51,641 nt of DNA from an uncultured Planctomycetaceae bacterium (GTDB lineage: Bacteria; Planctomycetota; Planctomycetia; Planctomycetales; Planctomycetaceae): contig CAIQIE010000427.1 in the NCBI GenBank assembly GCA_903871805.1, forward strand, positions 1-51,641, read 5' to 3'. The translations under genes were made by a program, and so were the position numbers. Shown one piece after another: positions 1 through 9,385 of the stretch. How positions within the stretch are numbered: the stretch's first letter is position 1; each line of letters opens with the position of its first letter. The notes under the pieces are model-generated. The model did not search any database. It saw only the letters and a program-made list of their open reading frames with translations, and was not told the origin of the DNA.

Positions 1-146
1 AGGCTGATGATCAGCGGCCGCGTGATTCTGTAGTCGCCACGTGGCAGAAGCAGCTCGCCCACGCCCTGGTCGATGGCATGCTGCAGAGATTCTGTGTCGT
101 CAGTCGTGCCGTCACCTGTTGCACCAAAGTCGCCAGCCTGAGTCAT
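1..146 (-). CDS. Partial right-handed beta-helix (pectate-lyase-like) protein, N-terminus only
   Basis: The gene starts inside the window and runs off its left edge, so only 48 codons are visible. The N-terminal motif GDFGATGDGTTDDTESL followed by a short helix and LLLPRGDYRI is the hallmark opening of the pectate-lyase/SGNH-associated beta-helix superfamily (Pectate_lyase_3 type), in which the first coil follows directly after the D-F-G-A-x-G-D-G-x-x-D-D-T motif. Such proteins bind or cleave extracellular polysaccharides. The chosen ATG at 146 lies five residues before this motif; an in-frame TTG lies further upstream, and a stop codon precedes it. No signal peptide is visible with the ATG start, so the protein is cytoplasmic, or exported another way, or the start is wrong. 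The substrate cannot be told from this fragment. Confidence 0.65.
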   Translation of the reverse strand, partial: MTQAGDFGATGDGTTDDTESLQHAIDQGVGELLLPRGDYRITRPLIIS

Positions 147-415
147 GGCAGTGGGCCAATGAAAAGGTGAAGCCGGCAAACGTCCTGGAGGTAATCAAAC
201 GGCCGGCGGAATGCAATAAAAAAATAAAAAACTAAAAATCAGCAGTGCCTGCGTTTTCAATCTTCGGTAACAGAAATCTATCCAACCAGGGGGCGATTCA
301 GCAGGCACGCCAGTTGAAAGAATCGCCAGATTTCGGGTGCTGTCAGAGGCCCGTTGCGTCGTTGGGAATCAAACTTCGATTTGTGTGGCACACTGCATCA
401 GAAACACACAATCAA

Positions 416-646
416 CTACCGCAGGACAACCACCTGCAGCTGATTTTCAATCTCGTGGCCCGGATACATTTTGGCTGCTGCCGTGGTGGCCAGCTGCTTT
501 GCATACCACGAGCCCGCACGGCCCGTCAGAGTAATCGTGTGAAAGCCAACGTCGACACACAGTTCCGTCACCACCACACTGCCAAGCTGCTGTATCAGGT
601 CCATGCAGCGATCGGTCTCCGGACTTGTTCTTGGCTGAATTCTCAT
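416..646 (-). CDS. Small BON-domain protein
   Basis: A 76-residue protein that is essentially one BON domain, a small alpha/beta fold found in OsmY and in secretin-associated proteins and thought to contact membranes or phospholipids. The pattern visible is a hydrophobic strand (SVVVTELCVDVGFHTITLTG), the conserved G-R-A-G-S turn, a helix rich in alanine (KQLATTAAAK) and the closing strand with N-x-L-x-V (IENQLQVVV). The ATG at 646 is chosen because GGAAGAG sits about five bases upstream; a longer frame starting at 694 has no such site. There is no signal peptide, so it is probably cytoplasmic. It follows the two permease genes on the same strand after a gap of about 320 bases and may be independent of them. 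Confidence 0.55.
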   Translation of the reverse strand: MRIQPRTSPETDRCMDLIQQLGSVVVTELCVDVGFHTITLTGRAGSWYAKQLATTAAAKMYPGHEIENQLQVVVLR

Positions 647-967
647 ACTGCTCTTCCGTGAAGACGACAAGATTTGGCATACCGGGACCGCCACGGCATG
701 TTCTGAGCCTTCCTGACACCCTTCATAGCTGATGTCAGATTTTCCTTTCAGACACTAAAGCATCAGGCCTCACCGAGCTCATTCAGTCTGTATTTCGCTC
801 TGACAGATTAACGCATGCCAGTTCGAATTGCAGATCACACCCATCGTTTTTCTGATGCTTTTCAGTCGTTTTTGTTTGCGGGTTACGTTTGAGAATTTTC
901 TTAAAGAGTTCACGGTTCAGCATTGATTTCACAGCGAAGATTTCCCCGTTCAGAACTACGGGAAATT
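647..967. other. Intergenic stretch, no convincing gene
   Basis: Separates the BON-domain gene from the end of the first permease gene. A 62-codon minus-strand frame opens with a GTG overlapping the permease stop codon (GTGA at 971-968) but has no ribosome binding site and no recognisable domain. I see no clear hairpin terminator here. Confidence 0.4.
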
Positions 968-2791
968 TCACCAGTCCATGATCCCCGATTTCGTCGAAAC
1001 TGGTGCTTCACCGTCAGCCCTGTGAAGCCAGTCGCCAGCCTTCAGACTGACCACCATGCGTAACGCCGCAACGAACAATCCGTAGCACAGCAGATTCACG
1101 CACACCGCCAACTCAGGCGGGACATCCTGACTAAATGGCCTCAGCTCATTGGTCTCATTGGCGACGTACCCGAAATACGGACTCAAAAAAATCATGATCA
1201 GAGAAGAGTCCAGACCGCGTAATTCCAATAGTTCCTGCAGAATGATGATGCACACAACAAGTCCAAAACAGACGCCGATGACACTCAGCAGACTGGCGAT
1301 CATCGCTTTCATCTGTGTCCTGAACATCAGACTGAACATGACCGACACCCACTTACAGAATGTCAGATGCAGAAACGTATACAGTATTGAGCAGACAGCA
1401 TAAGCTGTGTTGCCGGTGTTGCCGAAGAGCGTCGAATCAAAGACAGATTTCGCGGTAACCAGCCGGGACACAATCAGGATGCCAAAGGCGAACAGCAGAA
1501 AGCTGCGAATTCGCGAGGCCGCCGCTAACTTATGCCGTAACAGATCCGCTGTGGATAAAGGCGTTGTCAGCAGCAGGTCCAGCGTTTCCCGCTCTCGCTC
1601 TGACGTGAATGTTCGGGCGCCGATGGACAACATCAGCAGCATAGAGACCAGCATCAGGCAAAAATGCACGAGGATCACATTGCCCGGCGGACGGATGTAG
1701 TCCCGAGATCCCAGCCAGAATATGGCAACAAGAATCAGCAGCAACAGAAAGCCCTGAGTCGGAAGCCGAGTCAGAGGTGAACCTGCCAGCTCACGCCACC
1801 CAATACTCTCTATAGCCAAAACTGGTCGCGATCCAGGATCCCGCTGTTCGTTGGCAGAGTGTTCGCCCCGGGATATCTTCTTACGGAAAAACACTGCCCG
1901 CACAATCTGCCATGGCAATCTCATCGTCCAGACGAATAAGCGCAGCAGGGACTTTGTGCCCCCGGTTAGTGGCGCTTCCATACGCCAGCGACTAACGGCT
2001 GCTCCGCTGACCAGGACCATCAGAATACTGAGGCTGACCGGGGGGATACAGCTGTCTAAAAACGCAGACATCGGGACTCGTCCAGTGATGACTTCCAATC
2101 CGTAACCCAGAAAGAGATAGAACACGAAAGACACGGACGACCCCTCAAGGCCAAACAGCTGACCATTGATCGGCAGAAGGTCACAGGAATACAAAATGAA
2201 GGGGACAAGCAGCAGCGCAATCAATGTCAGGTACGTGCACCAAAATGCCTGCATGGAAGTCTTCAGAAGACTTGACCACATGATCCCTGCACTGATGATC
2301 TGCAGGCAGGCGACAAATAACAATGTGACCGCAGCGGCTATTCCCGTCACAGAAAATCCGCCCATGGCATAGGCAATTCCCAGCAGCGGTGCCGTTAACG
2401 AAAGCAGGGCCAGCATCGGTACAAGACGCCCAAGGAATTTTTCCAGTACCAGCCGCGCAGGTGTTACCCGGGAAATCAAAATCAATCCCAGTGTCTGCTT
2501 CTCACGCTCTGACGAAATCGCCGAACACGACATCGCCGGCAACAACAGATAAATCATATACAGGCAAAACGTCAGCAACGCGCCCGCAAAGTCCGTCCCA
2601 CGCCCAAGGATGGCCGCAATCGAATTCCCCGCGTTCCTCGATACGGCCTGGTAACTGCCTAACAGCACCAGCATCATCACAGCAGCAACAAAGCATCGCA
2701 GAATATACGTACGTCGACGATAGGCGCTTTGCGTTAACTCACGCTGCAACAGCGGAAAATCAAACATCATCCAGTATCGGCTGAATCTCAT
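968..2791 (-). CDS. ABC-2 type transporter permease, internally duplicated
   Basis: A 607-residue polytopic membrane protein. It is built from two ABC-2 permease halves in tandem: each half has a cytoplasmic amphipathic segment of the form S-E-R-E-[KR]-x-T-L-x-L-[LI]-L (near residues 95 and 400), followed by clusters of hydrophobic spans. A single chain could therefore supply both transmembrane halves of an exporter. The ATG at 2791 is chosen because AGAGG lies about eight bases upstream and because the next 19 residues (ending FPLLQREL) line up exactly with the start of the upstream paralog. The gene follows that paralog on the same strand with a 307-base gap. No ATP-binding subunit lies beside it, so the partner ATPase must be encoded elsewhere. 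Substrate is unknown; a Gfo/secretory or drug export role would be a guess. Confidence 0.8.
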   Translation of the reverse strand: MRFSRYWMMFDFPLLQRELTQSAYRRRTYILRCFVAAVMMLVLLGSYQAVSRNAGNSIAAILGRGTDFAGALLTFCLYMIYLLLPAMSCSAISSEREKQTLGLILISRVTPARLVLEKFLGRLVPMLALLSLTAPLLGIAYAMGGFSVTGIAAAVTLLFVACLQIISAGIMWSSLLKTSMQAFWCTYLTLIALLLVPFILYSCDLLPINGQLFGLEGSSVSFVFYLFLGYGLEVITGRVPMSAFLDSCIPPVSLSILMVLVSGAAVSRWRMEAPLTGGTKSLLRLFVWTMRLPWQIVRAVFFRKKISRGEHSANEQRDPGSRPVLAIESIGWRELAGSPLTRLPTQGFLLLLILVAIFWLGSRDYIRPPGNVILVHFCLMLVSMLLMLSIGARTFTSERERETLDLLLTTPLSTADLLRHKLAAASRIRSFLLFAFGILIVSRLVTAKSVFDSTLFGNTGNTAYAVCSILYTFLHLTFCKWVSVMFSLMFRTQMKAMIASLLSVIGVCFGLVVCIIILQELLELRGLDSSLIMIFLSPYFGYVANETNELRPFSQDVPPELAVCVNLLCYGLFVAALRMVVSLKAGDWLHRADGEAPVSTKSGIMDW

Positions 2792-2796
2792 GAGTG

Positions 2797-3090
2797 ATGC
2801 CTCTAATTCGCTGCGGCTGCAGTCACGCACACCGTATTCACGCAGGTTCCGGGATCCCAAAGGGGGCTTGCCCGGCTTGTTCCACAGATATTCTGTTCGA
2901 ACGCGACAACCGCCGTACAGCCAGAATCATCCCCGCAGGGGCGTTCAGGATGCAGACGCACTTCAGCGGACCATTCCCGAAGTTCAGCGATTCACACAGC
3001 GATTGGAAGCTTAGCAAACACAACCGCCTCTGTGCGATTCTTTCCACAGAAAACACCACCGACGGCACCCAATCAACCTTTCAGCCATAG
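2797..3090 (+). CDS. Doubtful 97-residue zinc-ribbon-like frame between the two permeases
   Basis: A plus-strand frame that occupies almost the whole gap between the two minus-strand permease genes. Its first 35 residues carry C-x-C, then a glycine, then C-P-A-C (IRCGC ... GACPACSTDI), which resembles the small zinc ribbons common at the N-termini of planctomycete proteins. The rest has no recognisable domain. Against it: no ribosome binding site is visible, its start lies only six bases from the divergent permease start, and the frame is short enough to arise by chance. I list it because the cysteine pattern is unexpected, not because I am convinced it is expressed. Confidence 0.2.
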   Translation: MPLIRCGCSHAHRIHAGSGIPKGACPACSTDILFERDNRRTARIIPAGAFRMQTHFSGPFPKFSDSHSDWKLSKHNRLCAILSTENTTDGTQSTFQP

Positions 3091-3098
3091 AGCGTATT

Positions 3099-4886
3099 CT
3101 AACCTGTCAAATCCGTTCCATCCAGCCGGTTCAGAAGGCTCGATACTGCGGCATAGACCCGCCATCGCAAAATCCCCCCGATCAGCCCATACACGGTCAA
3201 ACTGAACAGCACCGCCGGTAAGGCCTTCTCCGCCCCCCAAACACGCTCCAGCCAATGCAACTCATTCGCCAGAAACATGGCCACCGGAGAAGAGAGATAC
3301 CAGGCAGGAACATTCAGTGGAGACTGCTGCATCAGCACCACCACCACGGACGTTAACAATAATGGTCCGCCACAAATCGTCAGCAGTACCACAAGGCTTC
3401 CCTGCAACGCCGCCACAGGCGTTTTCATTCGCAATGTGAACCAGAGTGTGATCCAGCGAGTCAGGCCGAGCAGGATGAGCAGATGACCGGTCGCGCAAAG
3501 CAGGTACAGGCCGATTTCTGTGCCTGATTGCAGTCGTCCGGGGGCCAGTATCAGCCGCGACAATACCAGCACACTGTTAGGCAATAACACCCGCCAGGCC
3601 ACTCGATCACTGGCCGCCAGCTTTTCAGTAACTAACTGACGATTGGACATCGGGATGACCAGCAGTAAGTCCAGTGTCTGTCTCTGTCGTTCCGCCGCAA
3701 TCGCACTACTGGTGACGGCCAGTAGCAGGATCATGGATAAGACGAGGAAAAAGACCTGAAAGGTCACGCCAAACATCAGGAATTCCCAGGGCTGCAGGGT
3801 ATTCTTTGCCCAGAAACTGCCGATCACGATCACCACACTGTAGCCCAGATGAGCTTTCCATTGCGCCTGCTCATTCCGCGAAATCTCACGCATTCCAATT
3901 GGTGACCGCATCGAAGGACCTTGTGATCCATCCAACCGACGGTTGCCAGACAGCCGAGCTGAATCTTCAGGCACCGATTGCTGCCTTCGTAGCCCCACTC
4001 GTTCCAGGGCTCGATACCATCGCTGCCACAGCCACTCTTTCACCTGTCGCTGCGTGCGATCATTTAAGGGTGCCTCCAGGGGCCATGCCACAATCGCATA
4101 ACGACCGACCGCACACATCAGCAGCGCAAGTGCCAGCGGCGGCAAACTGGTGAACAGCAGCAACTGCAGACTCTGCCGCCCTTTCAGCACCTGAAATGCC
4201 ACCAGCACGAACGAATCCAGCGGTGACTGACCGAGGGGCGAGAGCTGCCCCAGCATATTCAGGGATGGCAGAAATCCGAGATCCACAAGAATGCCCGGCA
4301 CTGCCACAAGCATCAGCAGCAGGACAAAGGTCGACAGAAAGGCAATCGGGGCAGACTGAAACAGTGACGAACACATAATCCCGGTACTGTTGATCAGAAT
4401 CGCCGTGACCAGCATGGCGACAATCACCGCTGCGATACCGCCGAGCGAAACTCCGCCCAAAGCAAAGGCTGCCCCCAGCAATGGCCCAGTCATCAGCAGG
4501 ACCATCAGCGGCGGCAGCATCAGTGCCAGAAACTTTTCCACAATCAGTGACCATGGATCCAGACGCGAAATCAACAGCAGCTGCAGGGACTGACGCTCTC
4601 GCTCAGCGGCAATCGTCGCACAGGCCAGCGCTGGCATGATCAGAAAAATGGCGAACAGACTTGAGGACAGTACCAGCACAGCGATCTCACGCCCCGCGCC
4701 GTACAGCTCTGGCGAACCGGCCTGAACACCATTCAGCCTGATCCCGTAGGCAGTCAGGAACAGCCCGCAAAGAATCAGGCCCACCGCAGAACGAATGATC
4801 CATGTCCGCTGCCGCCGGGAACTTTCCAGAAGTTCCCGGCGTAACAGTGGCAATTCCAGCATCCGCCTGAGCGAGTTTCGGAACAC
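3099..4886 (-). CDS. ABC-2 type transporter permease, internally duplicated (paralog)
   Basis: A 595-residue membrane protein paralogous to the gene that follows it. It has the same architecture: two permease halves, each with the cytoplasmic E-R-[EQ]-R-Q-[ST]-L-x-L-L-L segment (near residues 95 and 400, the same spacing as in the paralog) and then groups of transmembrane spans. A GTG at 4886 is preferred as start because GGAAAAGG lies about seven bases upstream and because it makes the N-termini of the two paralogs collinear (19 residues to the shared REL). A longer frame from GTG 4910 is open. The stop of the giant dehydrogenase gene lies 62 bases upstream, so co-transcription with it is likely. 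Known family role is ATP-driven export; the substrate and ATPase are not visible here. Confidence 0.78.
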   Translation of the reverse strand: MFRNSLRRMLELPLLRRELLESSRRQRTWIIRSAVGLILCGLFLTAYGIRLNGVQAGSPELYGAGREIAVLVLSSSLFAIFLIMPALACATIAAERERQSLQLLLISRLDPWSLIVEKFLALMLPPLMVLLMTGPLLGAAFALGGVSLGGIAAVIVAMLVTAILINSTGIMCSSLFQSAPIAFLSTFVLLLMLVAVPGILVDLGFLPSLNMLGQLSPLGQSPLDSFVLVAFQVLKGRQSLQLLLFTSLPPLALALLMCAVGRYAIVAWPLEAPLNDRTQRQVKEWLWQRWYRALERVGLRRQQSVPEDSARLSGNRRLDGSQGPSMRSPIGMREISRNEQAQWKAHLGYSVVIVIGSFWAKNTLQPWEFLMFGVTFQVFFLVLSMILLLAVTSSAIAAERQRQTLDLLLVIPMSNRQLVTEKLAASDRVAWRVLLPNSVLVLSRLILAPGRLQSGTEIGLYLLCATGHLLILLGLTRWITLWFTLRMKTPVAALQGSLVVLLTICGGPLLLTSVVVVLMQQSPLNVPAWYLSSPVAMFLANELHWLERVWGAEKALPAVLFSLTVYGLIGGILRWRVYAAVSSLLNRLDGTDLTG

Positions 4887-4948
4887 AGGCACACCTTTTC
4901 CGTGGAGCACCGTTCACGCCTGTCAACTCCCCGGAACCGCCCCTCGCC

Positions 4949-7900
4949 TCAGTTTCGCTCGACCGTAATGGCCATCACGATCGGTGCCGTATTGTCAGGA
5001 CCCTTGACCAGTTCGATCGATTCAATCACATCCCGCTTTGACGGGATCACCGTCAACCTGCGAATCTGCTGCCCGCCCAGCATGTAGGCAAACTCTGATC
5101 CCGGCACGTCAACACGCTGAATGTAATCTGCAAAATGGACACCATTGATCAGCTTGATGTCTTCCTTTTCACCACCTTTGTAGTGCAGACGAACAATCAT
5201 TGAGACAGACTTTTCCTGGTCATACGGGAAGCTCCAGCCCGCCACTCCACTGAGCAGGTGGATGGCTTTTGCATCGGAGTTTAGTGGCATGGCAACGGAT
5301 TTTGGCATCTTCGGCGGCAACGGTCCAAACGGGCCATTCAACAGAATGATGTTGGGAACAGTCTTGCCCCGTGGATCCGTCAACAGAAAAGGCACGTCTT
5401 TGAAAATCTTCGGGGTCCAGTCACCAAAAACCATGCGGTCGGGACCGTCATCGCCATTGCTGAACAGTCCTTTGGTGCTGATCGCAGTCGCGTAACGGTC
5501 CAGAGAAATCGGAATGAATTTGCCTTTGTCCGTCAGAAACTGCAGCAGGCTGGTTAGCTCTTCCCGGGTCATCTGCTTTTCAAAGCCCTCAGGCATCACG
5601 GACTTGCGGGACCGAACAAGTTCTTCGATGTCTTCCCGGGCGATCTGGTTTTCTTTGCCTTCCGTGTCAATCAGCGTAATGGCAGTTCGGGATTCTCCGG
5701 ACATCATCCCGTTCAGCACAACACCATCGGTTCGGACAACCGTGTAAATGCGGAAGTTGCCTTCCACGCTGCGACTGGGGTCGATGATATGCGTCAGCAA
5801 TTCATGCTTTGGGTGCACGGCCATTCCCGTCAGATTCGGGCCAATCGCTTTGCCTTCCGATCCATGCATATGACACTTGGAGCAATGCTTCACGAACATC
5901 GCCTTACCGGCTTTGACGTCACCCTCCACTTCACAGATTTCCAGCAGGGATTTCAGCACCTTATCGCGGTCGGCATCCGGCAGACCACCGCCTGCAGCCA
6001 TCAGCTTTTCCGCAGCGGCCTGAATAGATCGGTCCGGATGCGTTCGGAGCGCCTGCTTCTGGTCGAGGGTCAGATCGCCGAGGTCCATCGTTCCCTTTTC
6101 GATGGCCTGCAGCAGGGACACCGTCGTGGCCGGACGAGCGAGTATTCCGCGAATTGCGGCGGATTTGGCCTGAGGCGTCAGCATGCCGCTGCGTTCCATC
6201 AACTGTGGCCCAAGCGCCTCTGAATTACTCATCAGGGCCGCCTCAATCAATCCAATGGCAAGTTCCGGTGTTGACGTCGTCGTAATCTGATTCAAAACAC
6301 TCGTCAGAATCTCAGTATCATCGGGTTGAAAGCTGACAGCTTCTTTTGCAGCTGCAACTCGCGCTTCCACAGTGGCATTTGGATCGCCAGCGACCTTCAG
6401 GAGCGACTCTACAATTTCCTTTGCATAGGCGTCCAGTGCGGTTGAGCCGCAAAGTGATGCCAGTTGCAGCAGTTTGCCTCGAGAACTGCCCGGAACTTTG
6501 TTTAGAAGTGCCGTCAGGGCATCTTCCAGCTTTTTGTCGGCCTTCAGGCGATGATCACGAGGCCAGCCTTCCGCAAGGCCTCGGATCACAACGTCCAGAA
6601 GTTGAGGCGACGCGTTTTCCAGACCACCAAGCAATTGCTGCATCTGCTCGACCGTTGGACGACCACGCGCAATGTGCTCGGTAATCAACCCTGTTGTCCG
6701 AAGTGCAGGGCCCGGCAGATCCGCCTTCACTGCCGCTTCGTCACTTCCCAGTGCCTTCAAAAATGGAACGGCATGCACTGCCGCCGCACAGGTGATGGCA
6801 TCGTTTTCCCACAGATCCGCTCCTGGACGCACCGTGGCAGCAGCAAGAATCGCACCGGCGCCGTCGGATTCTTCCATGTCCGCCAGCGACAGCAGTCCCT
6901 GCAGACGAACCTGAGAGTCCGTGTCCTTCGCCAGAGCACCTGCTTTGAGCAGTGCTTCCTGGCCGGCTTTCCAGGTATTCAGCACAGCAGCCGCGTTGCG
7001 ACGAACACCCGCGGAGGGATGTTTAAGTGCATCAGCGGCCACGGCGATCACGGCCGCCGGATCGTCAGGGTTCAGCCCCTGCAACGTCCACAGTGCGTGA
7101 ATTGCGCCCGCGTTCAACCCGATCTGATCCACGGAAGGATCCTTCACAAGTTCCAGCAGCCCCGGAATGGCCTCGGTCGCCCGGCGTTCGATCAGCAGAC
7201 GCTGAGCCTGAAGTCTCCAGGTCATAGACGGATGTCTGAGTGCAGCGACGAGGTCCGCTACAGGTGCCCCGTGAAGACTACGGTATTCGTGCAGCGAATC
7301 CTGCGATTCGGATTTGCTGCCACCGGCAACCGTGGGGACGACCCGGTAAATACGACCATGCTTTTTGTCACGAAGGTCGCTTTCATAGGCATTTCCCCTG
7401 CCAGTCGTAAAACCCTGCGGTGTGGGATTGTGCTGAATGATGTAGTTGTACCAGTCAATGACCCAGACAGCGCCATCCGGACCAATTTCGGCCATGATCG
7501 GAGACGCCCATTCGTCGTCGCTGGCAATCAGATTTGCCGGGCTGGTGGATTTGTAACCGGTCCCGTCACGACGCAGCAGAAATGTGCCGACCAGATGCCC
7601 TGTTGGCTCACAGACAAAGGCCGTTTTATTCCACCACTGCTGTGGGAACGTGCGGGCTGTGTAAAGCGCATGGCCAGCGCCAGCCGTGTAACCGCCGAAC
7701 TGGTCCACCTGGCGGACATTCTCTGTGATGGCTTTGAACAGATGCGTATCCGCGATTGTGCCGATATCTGACGGGGCCCAGCCACGCACCTTTTCGTAAT
7801 AGCGATTTGCAATCGGCATGAATGTGCTGGGGTTATGGTTGGCTGTTGAACCAAAGATCAGACCATCTTCGCTGATGCCCAGGCCCCAGGTGTTGTTGTT

Positions 7901-9385
7901 GGTACTTCGAACAAATTCCAGATCGGTGACTTCCGGGGGATCCGTATGGGAAAGTTTGAATCGCCAAAACCCCTGGCGGAAGGATTCGGCCGTTTTTTCG
8001 GATCCTTCGCTGCCGTACTTTGGCGTGCTGTCGTTATAGCCCTGCATCGACCAGATCCAGTTGTCCAGACCGTATCGGAAGTTGCTGATGCCCCCATGCG
8101 TGTCGCCAGCGCCCCAACCGGTGATCAGAACTTTTCGCAGATCGGCAACGTCGTCACCGTTGGTGTCTTTCAGATAGAGCGTTTCTGTCGCGTTCTGAAT
8201 CACTGCTCCACCGCGATAAATCAAGATGGCGGTGGGAATGGAAAGATTTTCGGCGAAAATCGTGAACCTGTCGGCCACGTGATCACCGTTGGTGTCTTCG
8301 CAAATCCGAATGCGGTCTCGGTTTTTCCCCAGCTCGTTCGGATAGTCCAGTGTTTCGCAGATCCACAAACGCCCTCGCTCATCCCAGTTCATTGCAATCG
8401 GCTTGGACTGAAAGCTGCGTTCGTCGGCATACAAACGCAATGCCATACCGACCGGCGTCACGTAGTGCTTCATGGATTCTTCAACACTGAGCGGCTGCTG
8501 CATGGTCGTTCGCGGAGCCCCCTGGATTCCCCACTGCCGGCCCGGTGTGTAGTTGGGAATTTTTGGTCCAACCTCGACGTAGTCGAAGGGAGCAACGTCC
8601 TTGCGCAGCTCGGTCATCTTCGGAGCGGCAAATGCATCCGGGTCGGAGAAGGCCGGAACGACAGAGACATCGGTTTTGCAGGCCCAGCGAATACCACGCT
8701 CGATAAGGCTGGCAAAGCCTGGATTGGTCCAGGTGCGCTGATCATGCCCCCACGCTGTATAGAAGACTCGACCCTTTCCATGAGTCCTTGTCCAGGTCCA
8801 TGGTTCACGGTCCTGGCCTTCGGCCTGCTCACCTTCCACACGGTACTCGAGGACTTCACGGTTTTCTTCGTTGTGCAGGTGGTGAATGTAGGTTTCGTCC
8901 CAACTGGTGAAACCTGCAAAGCCCTTCATAATCGGATGGTCCGGCGTGACAATCTGAGTCCCGAAGACCTGACCACCATGACGCTGAAACTGAGCTCCCA
9001 TGAGCTTCACAATGTCCGGGTGATTTCTCCAGCAGAATGTGGCACAGTGCAGCGGAATGAAGGCTTTACCTTCAGACACATAATTCAGCACGGTCTGCGC
9101 CTGAGCGTCCTCGATGCGATCAATGTTGGCATACAGTACCAGCCCATCGAAATCCTTCAGCACTTCCGGAGTCAGATCTTCCATCCGATCCGTGTACTTG
9201 ATCTGAATTCCACGCTGCTCCAGCACCGGAGCCAGTTCCTGAAATCGTTCGGACGGTCTGTGGTGGCCGTTGTCACCCATGAACAGCAGTTTCAATTCTG
9301 CCGCATTGGCCAGTGACGCTGTCAGAAAGACAGCGCACAGTCCCAGAGCTTTAAATACAGACGAAGCAACAGACTGGTTATTCAT
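4949..9385 (-). CDS. Secreted ThuA / PVC-type dehydrogenase / HEAT / haem-binding fusion protein
   Basis: A 1478-residue exported protein. Residues 1-29 form a signal peptide ending ANA|AE. Residues about 30-240 are a ThuA domain (trehalose-utilization type; HCATFCWRNHP and a WTRTHGKGRVFYTAWGHD segment). About 310-685 is the six-bladed propeller of PVC-type membrane-bound dehydrogenases, with repeated D-x-N-G-D calcium-type turns. About 690-1140 are HEAT-like helical repeats. About 1150-1300 is the Planctomycete/Verrucomicrobia haem-binding domain with the c-type haem site CSKCH at 1168-1172. The remainder is a beta-rich C-terminal domain. The family is linked to periplasmic sugar or polyol oxidation, with electrons passed to the haem. 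ATG 9385 is chosen because it directly precedes the signal peptide and has GGTGG upstream; the frame stays open to 9568. The two permease genes follow on the same strand. Confidence 0.9.
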   Translation of the reverse strand: MNNQSVASSVFKALGLCAVFLTASLANAAELKLLFMGDNGHHRPSERFQELAPVLEQRGIQIKYTDRMEDLTPEVLKDFDGLVLYANIDRIEDAQAQTVLNYVSEGKAFIPLHCATFCWRNHPDIVKLMGAQFQRHGGQVFGTQIVTPDHPIMKGFAGFTSWDETYIHHLHNEENREVLEYRVEGEQAEGQDREPWTWTRTHGKGRVFYTAWGHDQRTWTNPGFASLIERGIRWACKTDVSVVPAFSDPDAFAAPKMTELRKDVAPFDYVEVGPKIPNYTPGRQWGIQGAPRTTMQQPLSVEESMKHYVTPVGMALRLYADERSFQSKPIAMNWDERGRLWICETLDYPNELGKNRDRIRICEDTNGDHVADRFTIFAENLSIPTAILIYRGGAVIQNATETLYLKDTNGDDVADLRKVLITGWGAGDTHGGISNFRYGLDNWIWSMQGYNDSTPKYGSEGSEKTAESFRQGFWRFKLSHTDPPEVTDLEFVRSTNNNTWGLGISEDGLIFGSTANHNPSTFMPIANRYYEKVRGWAPSDIGTIADTHLFKAITENVRQVDQFGGYTAGAGHALYTARTFPQQWWNKTAFVCEPTGHLVGTFLLRRDGTGYKSTSPANLIASDDEWASPIMAEIGPDGAVWVIDWYNYIIQHNPTPQGFTTGRGNAYESDLRDKKHGRIYRVVPTVAGGSKSESQDSLHEYRSLHGAPVADLVAALRHPSMTWRLQAQRLLIERRATEAIPGLLELVKDPSVDQIGLNAGAIHALWTLQGLNPDDPAAVIAVAADALKHPSAGVRRNAAAVLNTWKAGQEALLKAGALAKDTDSQVRLQGLLSLADMEESDGAGAILAAATVRPGADLWENDAITCAAAVHAVPFLKALGSDEAAVKADLPGPALRTTGLITEHIARGRPTVEQMQQLLGGLENASPQLLDVVIRGLAEGWPRDHRLKADKKLEDALTALLNKVPGSSRGKLLQLASLCGSTALDAYAKEIVESLLKVAGDPNATVEARVAAAKEAVSFQPDDTEILTSVLNQITTTSTPELAIGLIEAALMSNSEALGPQLMERSGMLTPQAKSAAIRGILARPATTVSLLQAIEKGTMDLGDLTLDQKQALRTHPDRSIQAAAEKLMAAGGGLPDADRDKVLKSLLEICEVEGDVKAGKAMFVKHCSKCHMHGSEGKAIGPNLTGMAVHPKHELLTHIIDPSRSVEGNFRIYTVVRTDGVVLNGMMSGESRTAITLIDTEGKENQIAREDIEELVRSRKSVMPEGFEKQMTREELTSLLQFLTDKGKFIPISLDRYATAISTKGLFSNGDDGPDRMVFGDWTPKIFKDVPFLLTDPRGKTVPNIILLNGPFGPLPPKMPKSVAMPLNSDAKAIHLLSGVAGWSFPYDQEKSVSMIVRLHYKGGEKEDIKLINGVHFADYIQRVDVPGSEFAYMLGGQQIRRLTVIPSKRDVIESIELVKGPDNTAPIVMAITVERN

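Noticed and set aside
783..971. 62-codon minus-strand frame overlapping the permease stop as GTGA
   Set aside because: No ribosome binding site, no domain, strongly lysine-rich without a pattern; a chance overlap is the simplest explanation.
7946..9316. 456-codon plus-strand open frame opposite the dehydrogenase gene
   Set aside because: Antisense shadow of a strongly supported gene; its translation lacks domains and is driven by the complementary codons.
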